Source: an uncultured Lentisphaerota bacterium
Lineage (GTDB): Bacteria > Verrucomicrobiota > Kiritimatiellia > RFP12 > UBA1067
Direction of reading: 5' to 3'
Length of the DNA stretch: 37,929 nucleotides
Assembly (NCBI GenBank): GCA_900321255.1
Contig: ONVK01000025.1
Span: 1-37,929 of the forward strand
Part shown: one piece after another, positions 15,876 through 24,446 of the stretch
How the letters are laid out: each line of letters begins with the position of its first letter
Position numbering within the stretch: position 1 is the stretch's first letter
Program-made: the position numbers and the translations under genes
Notes under the pieces: model-generated
What the model was told of the DNA's origin: nothing
The model's input: only the letters and a program-made list of their open reading frames with translations
Database searches by the model: none

Positions 15876-16303
15876 CGCGCATGCACACGGCGACGCACCT
15901 TCTCCATGCAGCGCTTCACAAGGTGCTCGGGCCTACAGCGAACCAGAAGGGCTCAAATATCACGGCCGAGCGTCTTCGCTTCGACTTCACCTGGCCCGAG
16001 CCGATGACGGCCGAGCAGAAGGCCGAGGTCGAAAAGCTCGTCAACGAGTGGATTCAGCAGGGCATCGACGTCTCGAAGAAGATGACGACCGTCGAAGAGG
16101 CGAAGGCCGAGGGCGCGATGGCGCTTTTCGGTGCAAAGTACGGCGACCAGGTGTCGCTCTACACGATTGGCGACGTCTCGAAGGAAATCTGCTGCGGGCC
16201 CCACGTGGCGAATACGAAGGAGCTCGGCTCGTTCAAGATCGTGAAGGAGCAGTCGTCTTCTGCAGGCGTCAGGCGCATCAAGGCAGTGATAGGCAACATG
16301 TGA
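15743..16303 (+). CDS. alaS: Alanyl-tRNA synthetase, editing-domain part (after frameshift)
   Basis: This frame continues AlaRS from EMATKDGLTVD through the editing domain that hydrolyses mischarged Ser- or Gly-tRNA-Ala. All four metal ligands are present: HTATH (H48, H52 counting from the ATG at 15743) and C150-CGP-H154. The protein ends right after the GVRRIKAVIG block; there is no DHHA1/C-Ala domain, as in the short AlaRS type. The real codon order runs on from the preceding entry; this ATG is simply the first after the junction. Whether the lesion is genuine or a sequencing/assembly error is open, but a broken sole alaS would be lethal, favouring error. Confidence 0.85.
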   Translation: MATKDGLTVDKEGFDEANRKHQELSRTTSAGSFKAGLQDNSEVVTRMHTATHLLHAALHKVLGPTANQKGSNITAERLRFDFTWPEPMTAEQKAEVEKLVNEWIQQGIDVSKKMTTVEEAKAEGAMALFGAKYGDQVSLYTIGDVSKEICCGPHVANTKELGSFKIVKEQSSSAGVRRIKAVIGNM

Positions 16304-17304
16304 AGCATCTTTTCTCCAGATGCGGCGTGGCGGCCGTGGTGTTCGCGGCGTTTTTTGGCGCCAAGTTCTCCTTTGCAGCCGCGATGCCCGAGGAGATAGC
16401 GAAACAGCTTAGCGAGCGTCTTCCCGCCGCGTTTGTGCCAATTCCGGCGTCCGGTGCGGTGAAGATATTCCCGCTCGTTTCCGACAAGCGCAAGTCGCCT
16501 GACCGCAAGTACGCGATCACAGTTGACGGAACGCCTTTTGCGATAACGGCAATAGGCGATGGCGGCAAGCTCGTCGAGATGTCGGTTCCCGCAGGTCTTC
16601 ACACAGAAGAGTTCACGAACCGCTGGTTCAAGGCCGAGGACGTCTTCGGCAAGATCAAGTGGAAGCTTGAGCCGTACACTCCAGAGGTGCCGTGCCTCGC
16701 CTACTTGAGCGGCGGGAAGGGGCCTCTTGAGCTTGTAGCGAAGATCCCAGGTGGAACGCCTTGCGCGGTCCTCGGCACTGTCGTGGCGGGCAAGGCGACG
16801 CAGAAACTCGTCCAGGTTCGCAAGCCGTTAAAGGGCGGCGGGCAGGAGAATTCGTTTATGCTCGTCTTCCTCAAGGAGAACCCTCCCGTCAAGACGCAGG
16901 CGGAATACGACGCGCGCGCAAAGCAGCTGGCGGCGGAGCACGCCTTCAGGACGGGCCGTCCCTGGGGGAAGATGTTCCCGTCGGTTCTCGGCAACACCGG
17001 ATGCTTCGAGTGCGCGGCGATGGCGGCGGATGCGGCGACCTATTTCTTCGACGTGGGTCTCCAGGCCGGAGAGCGCTTCGAGAAGGTCGACGAGATCCGC
17101 TCCGGCGATGTCGTGTATTTCAAGACGCACTACATATTCGTCGTCTACAGGAAGGGCTCGCAGCTCACGACGATAGAGGGCAACATGAACGAGACCGTGC
17201 GCCAGTCGTCGAGCGCCTATTCCGTCTCCGGGGGGAAGTTCTTCGCCCACGGCCAGGAGAGGGAATTCTCGCACGGCTTCCACAACTGGCCGCCGGCGAA
17301 GTGA
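16300..17304 (+). CDS. Secreted CHAP/NlpC-like putative cysteine peptidase
   Basis: The GTG at 16300 overlaps the alaS stop (GTGA) and opens a signal peptide (KHLFSR, hydrophobic core, cleavage near SFAAA), so translational coupling is likely; 334 residues. The N-terminal two-thirds match nothing I recognise. The C-terminal part has a papain-like layout: a Cys in GNTGCFECAAM, then RSGDVVYFKTHYIFVVYRKG with a candidate His, then IEGNMN as the third polar residue. This is the order seen in CHAP and NlpC/P60 cell-wall amidases and peptidases. A role in peptidoglycan turnover is inferred. No experimental family anchor; the fold call is tentative. Confidence 0.6.
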   Translation: MKHLFSRCGVAAVVFAAFFGAKFSFAAAMPEEIAKQLSERLPAAFVPIPASGAVKIFPLVSDKRKSPDRKYAITVDGTPFAITAIGDGGKLVEMSVPAGLHTEEFTNRWFKAEDVFGKIKWKLEPYTPEVPCLAYLSGGKGPLELVAKIPGGTPCAVLGTVVAGKATQKLVQVRKPLKGGGQENSFMLVFLKENPPVKTQAEYDARAKQLAAEHAFRTGRPWGKMFPSVLGNTGCFECAAMAADAATYFFDVGLQAGERFEKVDEIRSGDVVYFKTHYIFVVYRKGSQLTTIEGNMNETVRQSSSAYSVSGGKFFAHGQEREFSHGFHNWPPAK

Positions 17305-17368
17305 CGCCGCCCTTTGCCTTGCGCATTCGACTTTTCGCGCGGCGGACGTCTCCATGCCGCTGATTTTT

Positions 17369-17377
17369 TGGTATAAT
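17369..17377 (+). promoter_or_regulatory. Extended -10 promoter of the TadC-FHA-PEGA operon (leaderless type)
   Basis: A perfect TGGTATAAT preceded by a T-run, no -35. Its last base is 8 nt before the ATG at 17386, implying a leaderless first gene. Confidence 0.72.
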
Positions 17378-17385
17378 AGGACTGA

Positions 17386-18303
17386 ATGGAATCTGTGTTC
17401 AGCATGGCGGCAGTCGCGTTCTGGGCGCTTTGCGCCGCCGGAATAGCCTGGTATGCCTTCGAGGTCGCGAAGGACGTGACCTACGTCACGCTCGCCGACG
17501 GCCGCCGCCAGGAGCGCTCGATTCCCGTGGTGTTCAAGATGCTCCTCCCGTTCGTCGGGAACCTTGACGGGCTCGTCGCGCGCCCGATGTTCGCGAAGCA
17601 GGTCGAGACGGCGGACTGGATGCTCGTCGCCGCGGGGTTCGAGGGGCTTATTTCCGGCCGCGAGTTCGTCGCGCTCAAGATTCTCTGCCCCGTTGTCCTC
17701 GGAACGGCCTGGACGGTGCTCATCGCGCTTCTCGGCGCGGCGCTTCCGGACTCGCCGTTCTCGGCGGGCTTCGTGCCGATAAGCCTGCTCGGTTTTGCGC
17801 TGTTCTACCTCCAGCCCATGATGTGGCTCCGCGGCGCCCTCAAGAGGCGTCATCTCGCGATCATGAAGGCCCTGCCGTTCGTCCTCGACATCCTGACGCT
17901 CTCGGTCGAGGCCGGCATGGATTTCATAAGCGCCCTCCAGCGCAACTGCCGGTCGCGGAAGCTCGACGCGCTCAACGAGGAGCTTCTCCGGATGACGAAG
18001 GAGATCCAGGTCGGGTCGTCGCGCAGGGATGCCCTCAGGAACATGGCCGAGCGGGTGCGCCAAAGCGACCTGAGGTCGGTCGCGTTCGCGCTGATCCAGG
18101 CAGACGAGCTCGGCGTGTCGATCGGCGCGATACTGCGCATACAGTCCGAGCAGCTGAGAAGCCGCCGCTTCGACCGCGCCGAGAAGCTGGCGCACGAGGC
18201 ACCGACAAAGATGCTCGGGCCGCTCATGCTGTGCATCTTCCCCGCGGTGTTCATAATCCTGCTTGGGCCCGTCCTTTCGCAGGCGATGAAGGGGATGTTG
18301 TAG
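17386..18303 (+). CDS. Type II secretion F / TadC-like inner-membrane protein
   Basis: The 305-residue protein has an N-terminal helix (about 5-25), a paired helical hairpin (about 97-150), a cytoplasmic T2SSF domain (ALPFVLDILTLSVEAGMDF, then FALIQADELGVSIGAIL) and two terminal helices (MLGPLMLCIFPAVFIILLGP). This is the TadC/GspF platform architecture, which sits under the pilus or pseudopilus and couples an ATPase to filament assembly. No TadA ATPase, TadB or pilin is in the window, so partners must lie elsewhere. It heads an operon with an FHA and a PEGA protein. Translation is probably leaderless. Confidence 0.82.
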   Translation: MESVFSMAAVAFWALCAAGIAWYAFEVAKDVTYVTLADGRRQERSIPVVFKMLLPFVGNLDGLVARPMFAKQVETADWMLVAAGFEGLISGREFVALKILCPVVLGTAWTVLIALLGAALPDSPFSAGFVPISLLGFALFYLQPMMWLRGALKRRHLAIMKALPFVLDILTLSVEAGMDFISALQRNCRSRKLDALNEELLRMTKEIQVGSSRRDALRNMAERVRQSDLRSVAFALIQADELGVSIGAILRIQSEQLRSRRFDRAEKLAHEAPTKMLGPLMLCIFPAVFIILLGPVLSQAMKGML

Positions 18304-18321
18304 ACACAGGAAACACACTAT

Positions 18322-19713
18322 ATGGCGAAACGACCAGAAATGCTCATAACGTCCGGCCCGATGGCCGGCAAGCGCTTCGAGGTGGGGCCTGGCGGGGTGC
18401 GCCTCGGGCGGTCGTCCTCGAACGACATCTCTATACCAGACGAGGAGCTCTCGCGCAACCACTGCCTTATCGAACAGTCTGGCGAGGCCGGGGTGCGCAT
18501 AACCGATCTCGCGAGCGCGAACGGCACGTTCGTAAACGGCGAGCAGCTCTTCTCCGACCCGAGGGAGCTCAGGGCCGGCGATTCCATAGAGGTTGGATCG
18601 ACGACGATAAGCGTCGTCGGAGACTCTGGTCCCGCGCCAGCTTCCGCCGAAGCCGCGCCGCTCCCGGCCGGCCGGTATGCGAGGGGCGCGACGATCGACC
18701 TCGGCCTCGGCGCGGCTTCCGGCTCCGCGGAGAAGGGCGATGCGGCGCCGAGGCCCTCCGGAGGGAAGCCGTCCGTCCGCCAGAGGGCTATGCTGGCCAA
18801 TGTCCTGTGGATTGTGGCCGCGCTCATGGTCGCTGCGGCCATAGCCGTCGTCCTCTGCATGCCGCGCGAGTCCGAAAAGCCAGTTGCGCCGGTAGTCGAG
18901 GAGAAGCCCGAGCAGAAGCTCATCTCGCTCCGCTACGAGAAGATAGAGGCGGACGCTTCGCGCGTCTTCAGCTACAGGATGGACGTCGACGAGTCCGGCG
19001 TGCTGCATGTCGCCTTCGACGACGTTCCCGGCGAGAACCGACATGTCGACAAGCGTACGAAGCTTTCAGAGAAGGCCAGGAAGAGAATCCTCGAAGTGCT
19101 CGAGAAGCCCGACTTCGCGGCGCTCGACGACGAATACGTCGGCTCCAGCGTCGAGGACGACAACGCGCTCAGGCGCTTCAGGATACGCGTAGTCCGCTGG
19201 AACAGCGTGAAGGACATCCTCGTTGAGAACACACAGGAGCCGGATGCCTTCCGCGAGGTGCGCGAGTCGCTCGAGGCGTTCTCCAGGAACGAGCTCGGCA
19301 TCTGGGCGATACAGTATTCCAAGGAAAAGCTCATCGAGCTCAGCGAGGAGAGCGCGAAGATCGGCGACGCCAAGTGGGACGACCGCGACGTCGAGTACGG
19401 CAACTTGAGCGCTTCCGTCAAGGCCTACAGGGATGCGCTCTTCTACCTTGACACGGTCAATCCCAAGCCCGGGAGCTATGCCGTGGTCAAGGAGAGGATG
19501 TCCCGCTCTGAGGCCGAGCTCAAGCAGCGCTACGAAGACCAGAGGTTCCTTGCCGACAAGGCGATCAACCTCGGAGACTGGGAGCAGGCCCAGACCGAGC
19601 TCAAGATACTCTGCGAACTCGTGCCCGAGAGGGACGATCCGCGCCACGCCGAGGCCAACGCGCGGCTTGTGGACGTCGAAAACCGCATGAAGAAGGCGAG
19701 GGGTGGAAAATGA
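18322..19713 (+). CDS. FHA-domain membrane protein with TPR-like tail
   Basis: An AGGAAA site lies 8 nt before the ATG. Residues 1-100 form a forkhead-associated domain with its phosphothreonine-binding residues intact (G29-R30, S44-R45-N46-H47, N67-G68-T69). A low-complexity Ala/Pro/Gly linker leads to one membrane helix (about 159-180). The remaining 280 residues are an unrecognised, charged region, presumably periplasmic, ending in a TPR-like helical pair (DKAINLGDWEQAQTELKIL). FHA proteins are common accessories of Tad/T4P and type VI machines, reading Thr phosphorylation on the cytoplasmic side. The layout suggests a sensor linking a cytoplasmic phospho-signal to an envelope structure. 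It overlaps the next gene by ATGA. Confidence 0.83.
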   Translation: MAKRPEMLITSGPMAGKRFEVGPGGVRLGRSSSNDISIPDEELSRNHCLIEQSGEAGVRITDLASANGTFVNGEQLFSDPRELRAGDSIEVGSTTISVVGDSGPAPASAEAAPLPAGRYARGATIDLGLGAASGSAEKGDAAPRPSGGKPSVRQRAMLANVLWIVAALMVAAAIAVVLCMPRESEKPVAPVVEEKPEQKLISLRYEKIEADASRVFSYRMDVDESGVLHVAFDDVPGENRHVDKRTKLSEKARKRILEVLEKPDFAALDDEYVGSSVEDDNALRRFRIRVVRWNSVKDILVENTQEPDAFREVRESLEAFSRNELGIWAIQYSKEKLIELSEESAKIGDAKWDDRDVEYGNLSASVKAYRDALFYLDTVNPKPGSYAVVKERMSRSEAELKQRYEDQRFLADKAINLGDWEQAQTELKILCELVPERDDPRHAEANARLVDVENRMKKARGGK

Positions 19714-21020
19714 GGGGAATCATTCTTTCGGTCGCGCTCGCCGCGCTCGCCGCGTTTGCCGCGTTTGCCGAGGAGTCCAGGGCGATACGGTGCGACTTCA
19801 CGAGCCAGCCCGAGGGCGCCACGGTCGTTGTGGACGGCATGACGCGCGGTGTGACGCCGCTCACGCTCTACGATCTCGCCCCTGGGCGGCGCCATGTCCG
19901 CTTCGAGATGGCGAACTACGATTCCGTCGACGAGTTCATGTTCCTCCGCGAGGGCGGCGCGGTCAGCAAGAACGCGGTGCTCCGCCCGCTCAAGGGTCTT
20001 CTCCTGCTCGTCACGGAGCCCGAGGGGTGCGACATATCCCTTGACGGGATGTCCCTGGGCAGGACTCCGCGCCTCATTGCCTCCCTCAACGCGAAGGACA
20101 CCTACCGTCTTCTCCTGCAGAAGCCCGGCTACCAGCCGCGCACAGTGGAGGTCGCGTTCAGCGGGAGCGCTCCTCTCGTCAAGAAGGAGGCGCTTGTCAT
20201 AGACTCCGGCGTGATCGAGGTGACGAGCGAGCCCGCGGGGGCCGAGGTGACCGTCAACGGCCAGCCGCGCGGACGGACGCCCGTGAAGGTCGAGGGCGTT
20301 CCAAAGGGCCGCGCCACGGTGTCGCTCAGGAAGCCCGGCTTCGGAGACGAGGCGCGCGAGCTCTCGATCGTCGCGGGCGAGAGCCAGACGCTTTTCGTGA
20401 AGCTCAACGGGCTCCCCGGCACGATGTCCCTCACTTCCGTTCCCGACGGGGCGCGGTTCTACGTCAACGACAGGCCCGAGGGCAAGGGCCCCGTGTCGCT
20501 CACCGGCCTTAACCCCGGCAGCTACACGATCCGCGTCGAGAAGGAGGGCTACGCCACCGCCACGAAGACGGTCACGCTCGGCAACGGCGGCGCGGTAGTG
20601 GAGGAGTTCCGCCTCGACAACGTCATGGGGCGCATCGAGGTGAGGACGATACCCTCCGGCGTCGACGTGCTTCTCGACGGCAGCCGTGTCGGCACTACCA
20701 AGTCGAAGGGCGACGACGTCGAGGCGAGCGACGTGCTCGCGATAGAGAACGTGCGCGAGGGCGAGCATGTGCTCGTCCTGAGGTGCGAGGGGTATGCGGA
20801 CGCGACGAAGCATCCGGTCGTTGAGAACCGCAAGACCCAGTCGGTGAACGTCAGGCTGAAGCGCGTGTTCACGCCGAACGTCGAGATCACAACCGACAGC
20901 GGCGTGCACCGCGGCGTCCTCATCTCGAACACCGCGAGCGGCGTCGAGGTCGAGGTGTCCCTCGGCATCAACCGCACGTTCCCGCACAGCGAGATAAGAA
21001 AGCTCAACTTCATCAAGTAG
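19710..21020 (+). CDS. Periplasmic PEGA-repeat protein
   Basis: The 436 residues start with a signal peptide (RGIILSVALAALAAFAAFA). About five PEGA-like repeats follow: TSQPEGATVVVDGMTRG, TEPEGCDISLDGMSLG, TSEPAGAEVTVNGQPRG, TSVPDGARFYVNDRPEG and RTIPSGVDVLLDGSRVG, each with the G(x)TP and HxxR/YxxxxxxGY features of the family. PEGA domains are extracellular or periplasmic beta modules. The last about 50 residues (TTDSGVHRGVLISN to IRKLNFIK) look like a separate small beta-barrel module with an Sm-like pattern. The start overlaps the FHA gene stop by 4 nt, so the two are probably translated together and may form a complex with the TadC-like protein. Confidence 0.85.
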   Translation: MRGIILSVALAALAAFAAFAEESRAIRCDFTSQPEGATVVVDGMTRGVTPLTLYDLAPGRRHVRFEMANYDSVDEFMFLREGGAVSKNAVLRPLKGLLLLVTEPEGCDISLDGMSLGRTPRLIASLNAKDTYRLLLQKPGYQPRTVEVAFSGSAPLVKKEALVIDSGVIEVTSEPAGAEVTVNGQPRGRTPVKVEGVPKGRATVSLRKPGFGDEARELSIVAGESQTLFVKLNGLPGTMSLTSVPDGARFYVNDRPEGKGPVSLTGLNPGSYTIRVEKEGYATATKTVTLGNGGAVVEEFRLDNVMGRIEVRTIPSGVDVLLDGSRVGTTKSKGDDVEASDVLAIENVREGEHVLVLRCEGYADATKHPVVENRKTQSVNVRLKRVFTPNVEITTDSGVHRGVLISNTASGVEVEVSLGINRTFPHSEIRKLNFIK

Positions 21021-21032
21021 CCGCCCGCCGCC

Positions 21033-21794
<762 letters not shown>

Positions 21795-21809
21795 TTCGTC
21801 ACAACGCTA

Positions 21810-21839
21810 TTGACAAACGTGCCGCGCCTTTTGTAATAT
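21810..21839 (+). promoter_or_regulatory. Promoter of topA (TTGACA - TGTAATAT)
   Basis: A consensus -35 TTGACA (21810-21815) and a -10 TAATAT (21834-21839) with TG immediately upstream, hexamer spacing 18 bp. It is the only perfect TTGACA I saw placed before a gene here. Confidence 0.65.
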
Positions 21840-21875
21840 GGATAGCGTAAAGTGCAAAAGGAAGAACAAGACGCA

Positions 21876-24446
21876 ATGGGAAAAAAGCTGCTGATAGTAG
21901 AGTCTCCTGCGAAGGCGAAGACGATAGGGAAGTACCTCGGGCCGGAGTTCACGGTCAGGAGCTCCGTCGGCCACATACGAGATCTGCCGAAGGAGAACGG
22001 GGCGATAAAGATCGAGAAGACAGGCGAAGAGAGCTGGACGTTCGTCCCGAAATACGAGATCTCCGAAGGCAAGGAGAAGGTCGTCTCTGAGCTCAAGTCC
22101 GCCGTGAAGTCCGCGGACGAGGTCTATCTCGCGAGCGATCCAGACCGCGAGGGGGAGGCGATCGCGTGGCACCTCAGGGAAGTGCTTGGGTCCGTCGCCG
22201 GCAATAAGCCGTTTCGCCGCGTCACCTACAACGAAATCACTAAGAGCGCGGTGCTGAAGGCCGTCGCGTCGCCGCGTGACATCGACATGCCGCTCGTCGA
22301 CGCGCAGCAGGCGCGCAGGATCCTCGACCGGCTGGTCGGCTACAAGGTGTCGCCGCTCCTCTGGAAGAACATCGCGTGCGCCAACAACCGATCGCTCTCC
22401 GCCGGGCGCGTCCAGTCGGTCGCTCTGCGGCTTCTCGTCGAGCGCCAGCGCGAGATAGAGGCCTTCAAGCCCGAGACCTACTTCCTCATGGGCGTCGAGG
22501 CGAAGAAGCGCGGCGCAGGCGGCGCAAAGTTCGCCGCGCGGCTTGCCCGCCTCGACGGCGAGAAGCCGAACGTGCGCGACCGCCAGACCGCCGACACGAC
22601 GCTTCTCGACCTCGCGGACGCGGAGCTCGAGGTCGTCGACCTGAAGGAGCAGCCCAAGACAAGGCACGCGCTTCCGCCGTTCACGACTTCGACGCTGCAG
22701 CAGGCGGCGTCGAGCGTCCTCTCCTTCTCGCCCGGCAAGACGATGAAGCTCGCGCAGTCTCTCTACGAGCAGGGGCGCATAACCTACATGCGAACGGACT
22801 CCGTCAACATCTCCGAGCAGGCCCGTGCCGCGGCCAGGGACTTCGTGACGCAGAGCTTCGGCGCGGAGTTCTGCCCCGAGAAGCCGAATTTCTTCAAGTC
22901 CAAGGCCGACGCCCAGGGCGCGCACGAGGCGATACGCCCGACCGACGTCATGCTGACGCCCGAGCGCGCGGCGGAGAACGGCATGGACGCGGCGGAGCTC
23001 AAGCTCTACGGGCTCGTGTGGAAGCGCTTCGTGGCGAGCCAGATGGCCGACGCGAAGACGACGGTCCGCACCGTCTCGCTCGCGGCGAGAAAGCCCGCGC
23101 TCGCGCACGAATACCTTTTCACGGCAAGCGCGACAGAGGTGGACTTCGAGGGCTTTCTCAAGGTGATGAACCTGTCGCTCAGGAAGAAGCGCGCGGACGG
23201 CGAGGAGGACGACGAGGACTCGGACGAAGTGGCGGCGCTCCCGCGGCTCGCCAAGGGCGAGATGCTCGACGCCGTGCGCTGGCTCGCCGACGAGAAGCAG
23301 ACGAAGGGCCCGACGCACTACTCCGAGGCGTCGCTCATCAAGGCGCTCGAGGAGAACGGCGTCGGGCGCCCCTCCACGTACGCGGCGACGATCGAGACCC
23401 TGAAGGCGCGCGAATACGCGAAGACCGAGAAGAGGAAGCTCGTCCCGCTCGAGCGCGGCATTCTCGTGTGCGACTGGCTCGTCAAGAAGCTCGACTCGCT
23501 CTTCAGCGTCGGCTACACGGCGAAGATGGAGGCGGAGCTCGACAAGGTCGAGTCGGACGGCGAGCCGATGGACGTGATGCTGAGCGCGTTCTACGCGAAG
23601 TTCCTGAAGTCCCTCGAAAGCTGCAGGGAACCCGCGCCCGACAGGGAGAAGTTCGAGATAGTGTTCTCCCTTCTCGGCCAGGTCCGCGAGTGGAAGCAGC
23701 CGAAGACCGTCGGGAAGCGGACATACGACGACAAGGCCTTCGTCGAATCTGTCCGCGCGCAGTTCGATTCCGGCAAGCCCATGTCCACGCGCCAGCTGGA
23801 GTATCTTGTCCGCATGGCGCTCATGTACGCGGCGCAGATTCCGGGCTGCGAGGACACGCTTAAGGAGCACGGGATCGCGGGGTCGCAGGCGCAGAAGGCC
23901 GAGACCGTCGATCCGGCGCTCGTGAAGTGGTGCTTCGACACGGCCGACAGGATCACCGGGCTCATGCGGAATCCGTTCCTCAAGAGCCTCCGCGACCAGA
24001 CCGAGCGCGGGCGCGGCCTCTCGCAGAAGCAGTTCTCCATCCTCGTCAAGTCCGTGGGCGAGAACGCCGCCGGGCTCGAAGACTGCGACGAGATCCGCGC
24101 GAAGCTCTCCGAATACGTGGAGGGCGGGTTCACGCCGATACAGCGCGACGGCGAATCGGTCGTGCCGAAGCTGATCGAGCTTGTCGGCAAGGTGACCGAG
24201 TGGAGGCCGTCGTCGAAGAAGGGGCGCAAGACATACGACGACAAGGCGTTCGTCCAGTCGCTTATCGACCAGTTCAAGCGCCGCCGCTCTCTTTCGCCGA
24301 GGCAGGTGATGGCGCTCAGGCGCGTCATAGTCGCCTACAAGGACAAGATTCCGGGCTATGACGAGGTCGCGGGACCGCTCGGGCTCGACGACATACCTTC
24401 AAGCCGCGACAAGAAGGCCAAGGTCATAGATGGCCCCTCCGACTAA
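21876..24446 (+). CDS. topA: DNA topoisomerase I with triplicated C-terminal domain
   Basis: The start at 21876 (MGKKLLIVESPAKAKTI) matches the family; an upstream in-frame GTG at 21852 lacks a ribosome site. Residues 1 to about 580 are a normal type IA topoisomerase core: TOPRIM with DPDREGE (88-94), active-site Tyr304 in GRITYMRTDS and EENGVGRPSTYA. It relaxes negative supercoils. The C-terminus has no CxxC zinc ribbons. Instead three related segments begin near residues 606, 678 and 776. Each has an FxxSLxxQF-like helix, an LSxRQ- or LSxKQ-like motif and a helix ending in IPG or a similar turn; the first and third share TYDDKAFV. These presumably replace the ribbons in single-strand DNA binding. 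Length 856. It overlaps xerC by 17 nt. Confidence 0.93.
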   Translation: MGKKLLIVESPAKAKTIGKYLGPEFTVRSSVGHIRDLPKENGAIKIEKTGEESWTFVPKYEISEGKEKVVSELKSAVKSADEVYLASDPDREGEAIAWHLREVLGSVAGNKPFRRVTYNEITKSAVLKAVASPRDIDMPLVDAQQARRILDRLVGYKVSPLLWKNIACANNRSLSAGRVQSVALRLLVERQREIEAFKPETYFLMGVEAKKRGAGGAKFAARLARLDGEKPNVRDRQTADTTLLDLADAELEVVDLKEQPKTRHALPPFTTSTLQQAASSVLSFSPGKTMKLAQSLYEQGRITYMRTDSVNISEQARAAARDFVTQSFGAEFCPEKPNFFKSKADAQGAHEAIRPTDVMLTPERAAENGMDAAELKLYGLVWKRFVASQMADAKTTVRTVSLAARKPALAHEYLFTASATEVDFEGFLKVMNLSLRKKRADGEEDDEDSDEVAALPRLAKGEMLDAVRWLADEKQTKGPTHYSEASLIKALEENGVGRPSTYAATIETLKAREYAKTEKRKLVPLERGILVCDWLVKKLDSLFSVGYTAKMEAELDKVESDGEPMDVMLSAFYAKFLKSLESCREPAPDREKFEIVFSLLGQVREWKQPKTVGKRTYDDKAFVESVRAQFDSGKPMSTRQLEYLVRMALMYAAQIPGCEDTLKEHGIAGSQAQKAETVDPALVKWCFDTADRITGLMRNPFLKSLRDQTERGRGLSQKQFSILVKSVGENAAGLEDCDEIRAKLSEYVEGGFTPIQRDGESVVPKLIELVGKVTEWRPSSKKGRKTYDDKAFVQSLIDQFKRRRSLSPRQVMALRRVIVAYKDKIPGYDEVAGPLGLDDIPSSRDKKAKVIDGPSD

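Noticed and set aside
17305..17368. GCCGCC ... GGCGG inverted pieces as a terminator after the CHAP-like gene
   Set aside because: The arms are short and about 30 nt apart with mismatches; not convincing.
16828..19044. Long minus-strand open frame of 738 codons opposite the CHAP-like, TadC-like and FHA genes
   Set aside because: Arg/Glu/His-rich composition, no family motifs, and it crosses three well-supported + strand genes and their promoter; a GC-driven shadow frame. The same holds for long minus frames at 4158-5558, 13491-15158, 19530-21356, 21807-23870 and 31187-32815.
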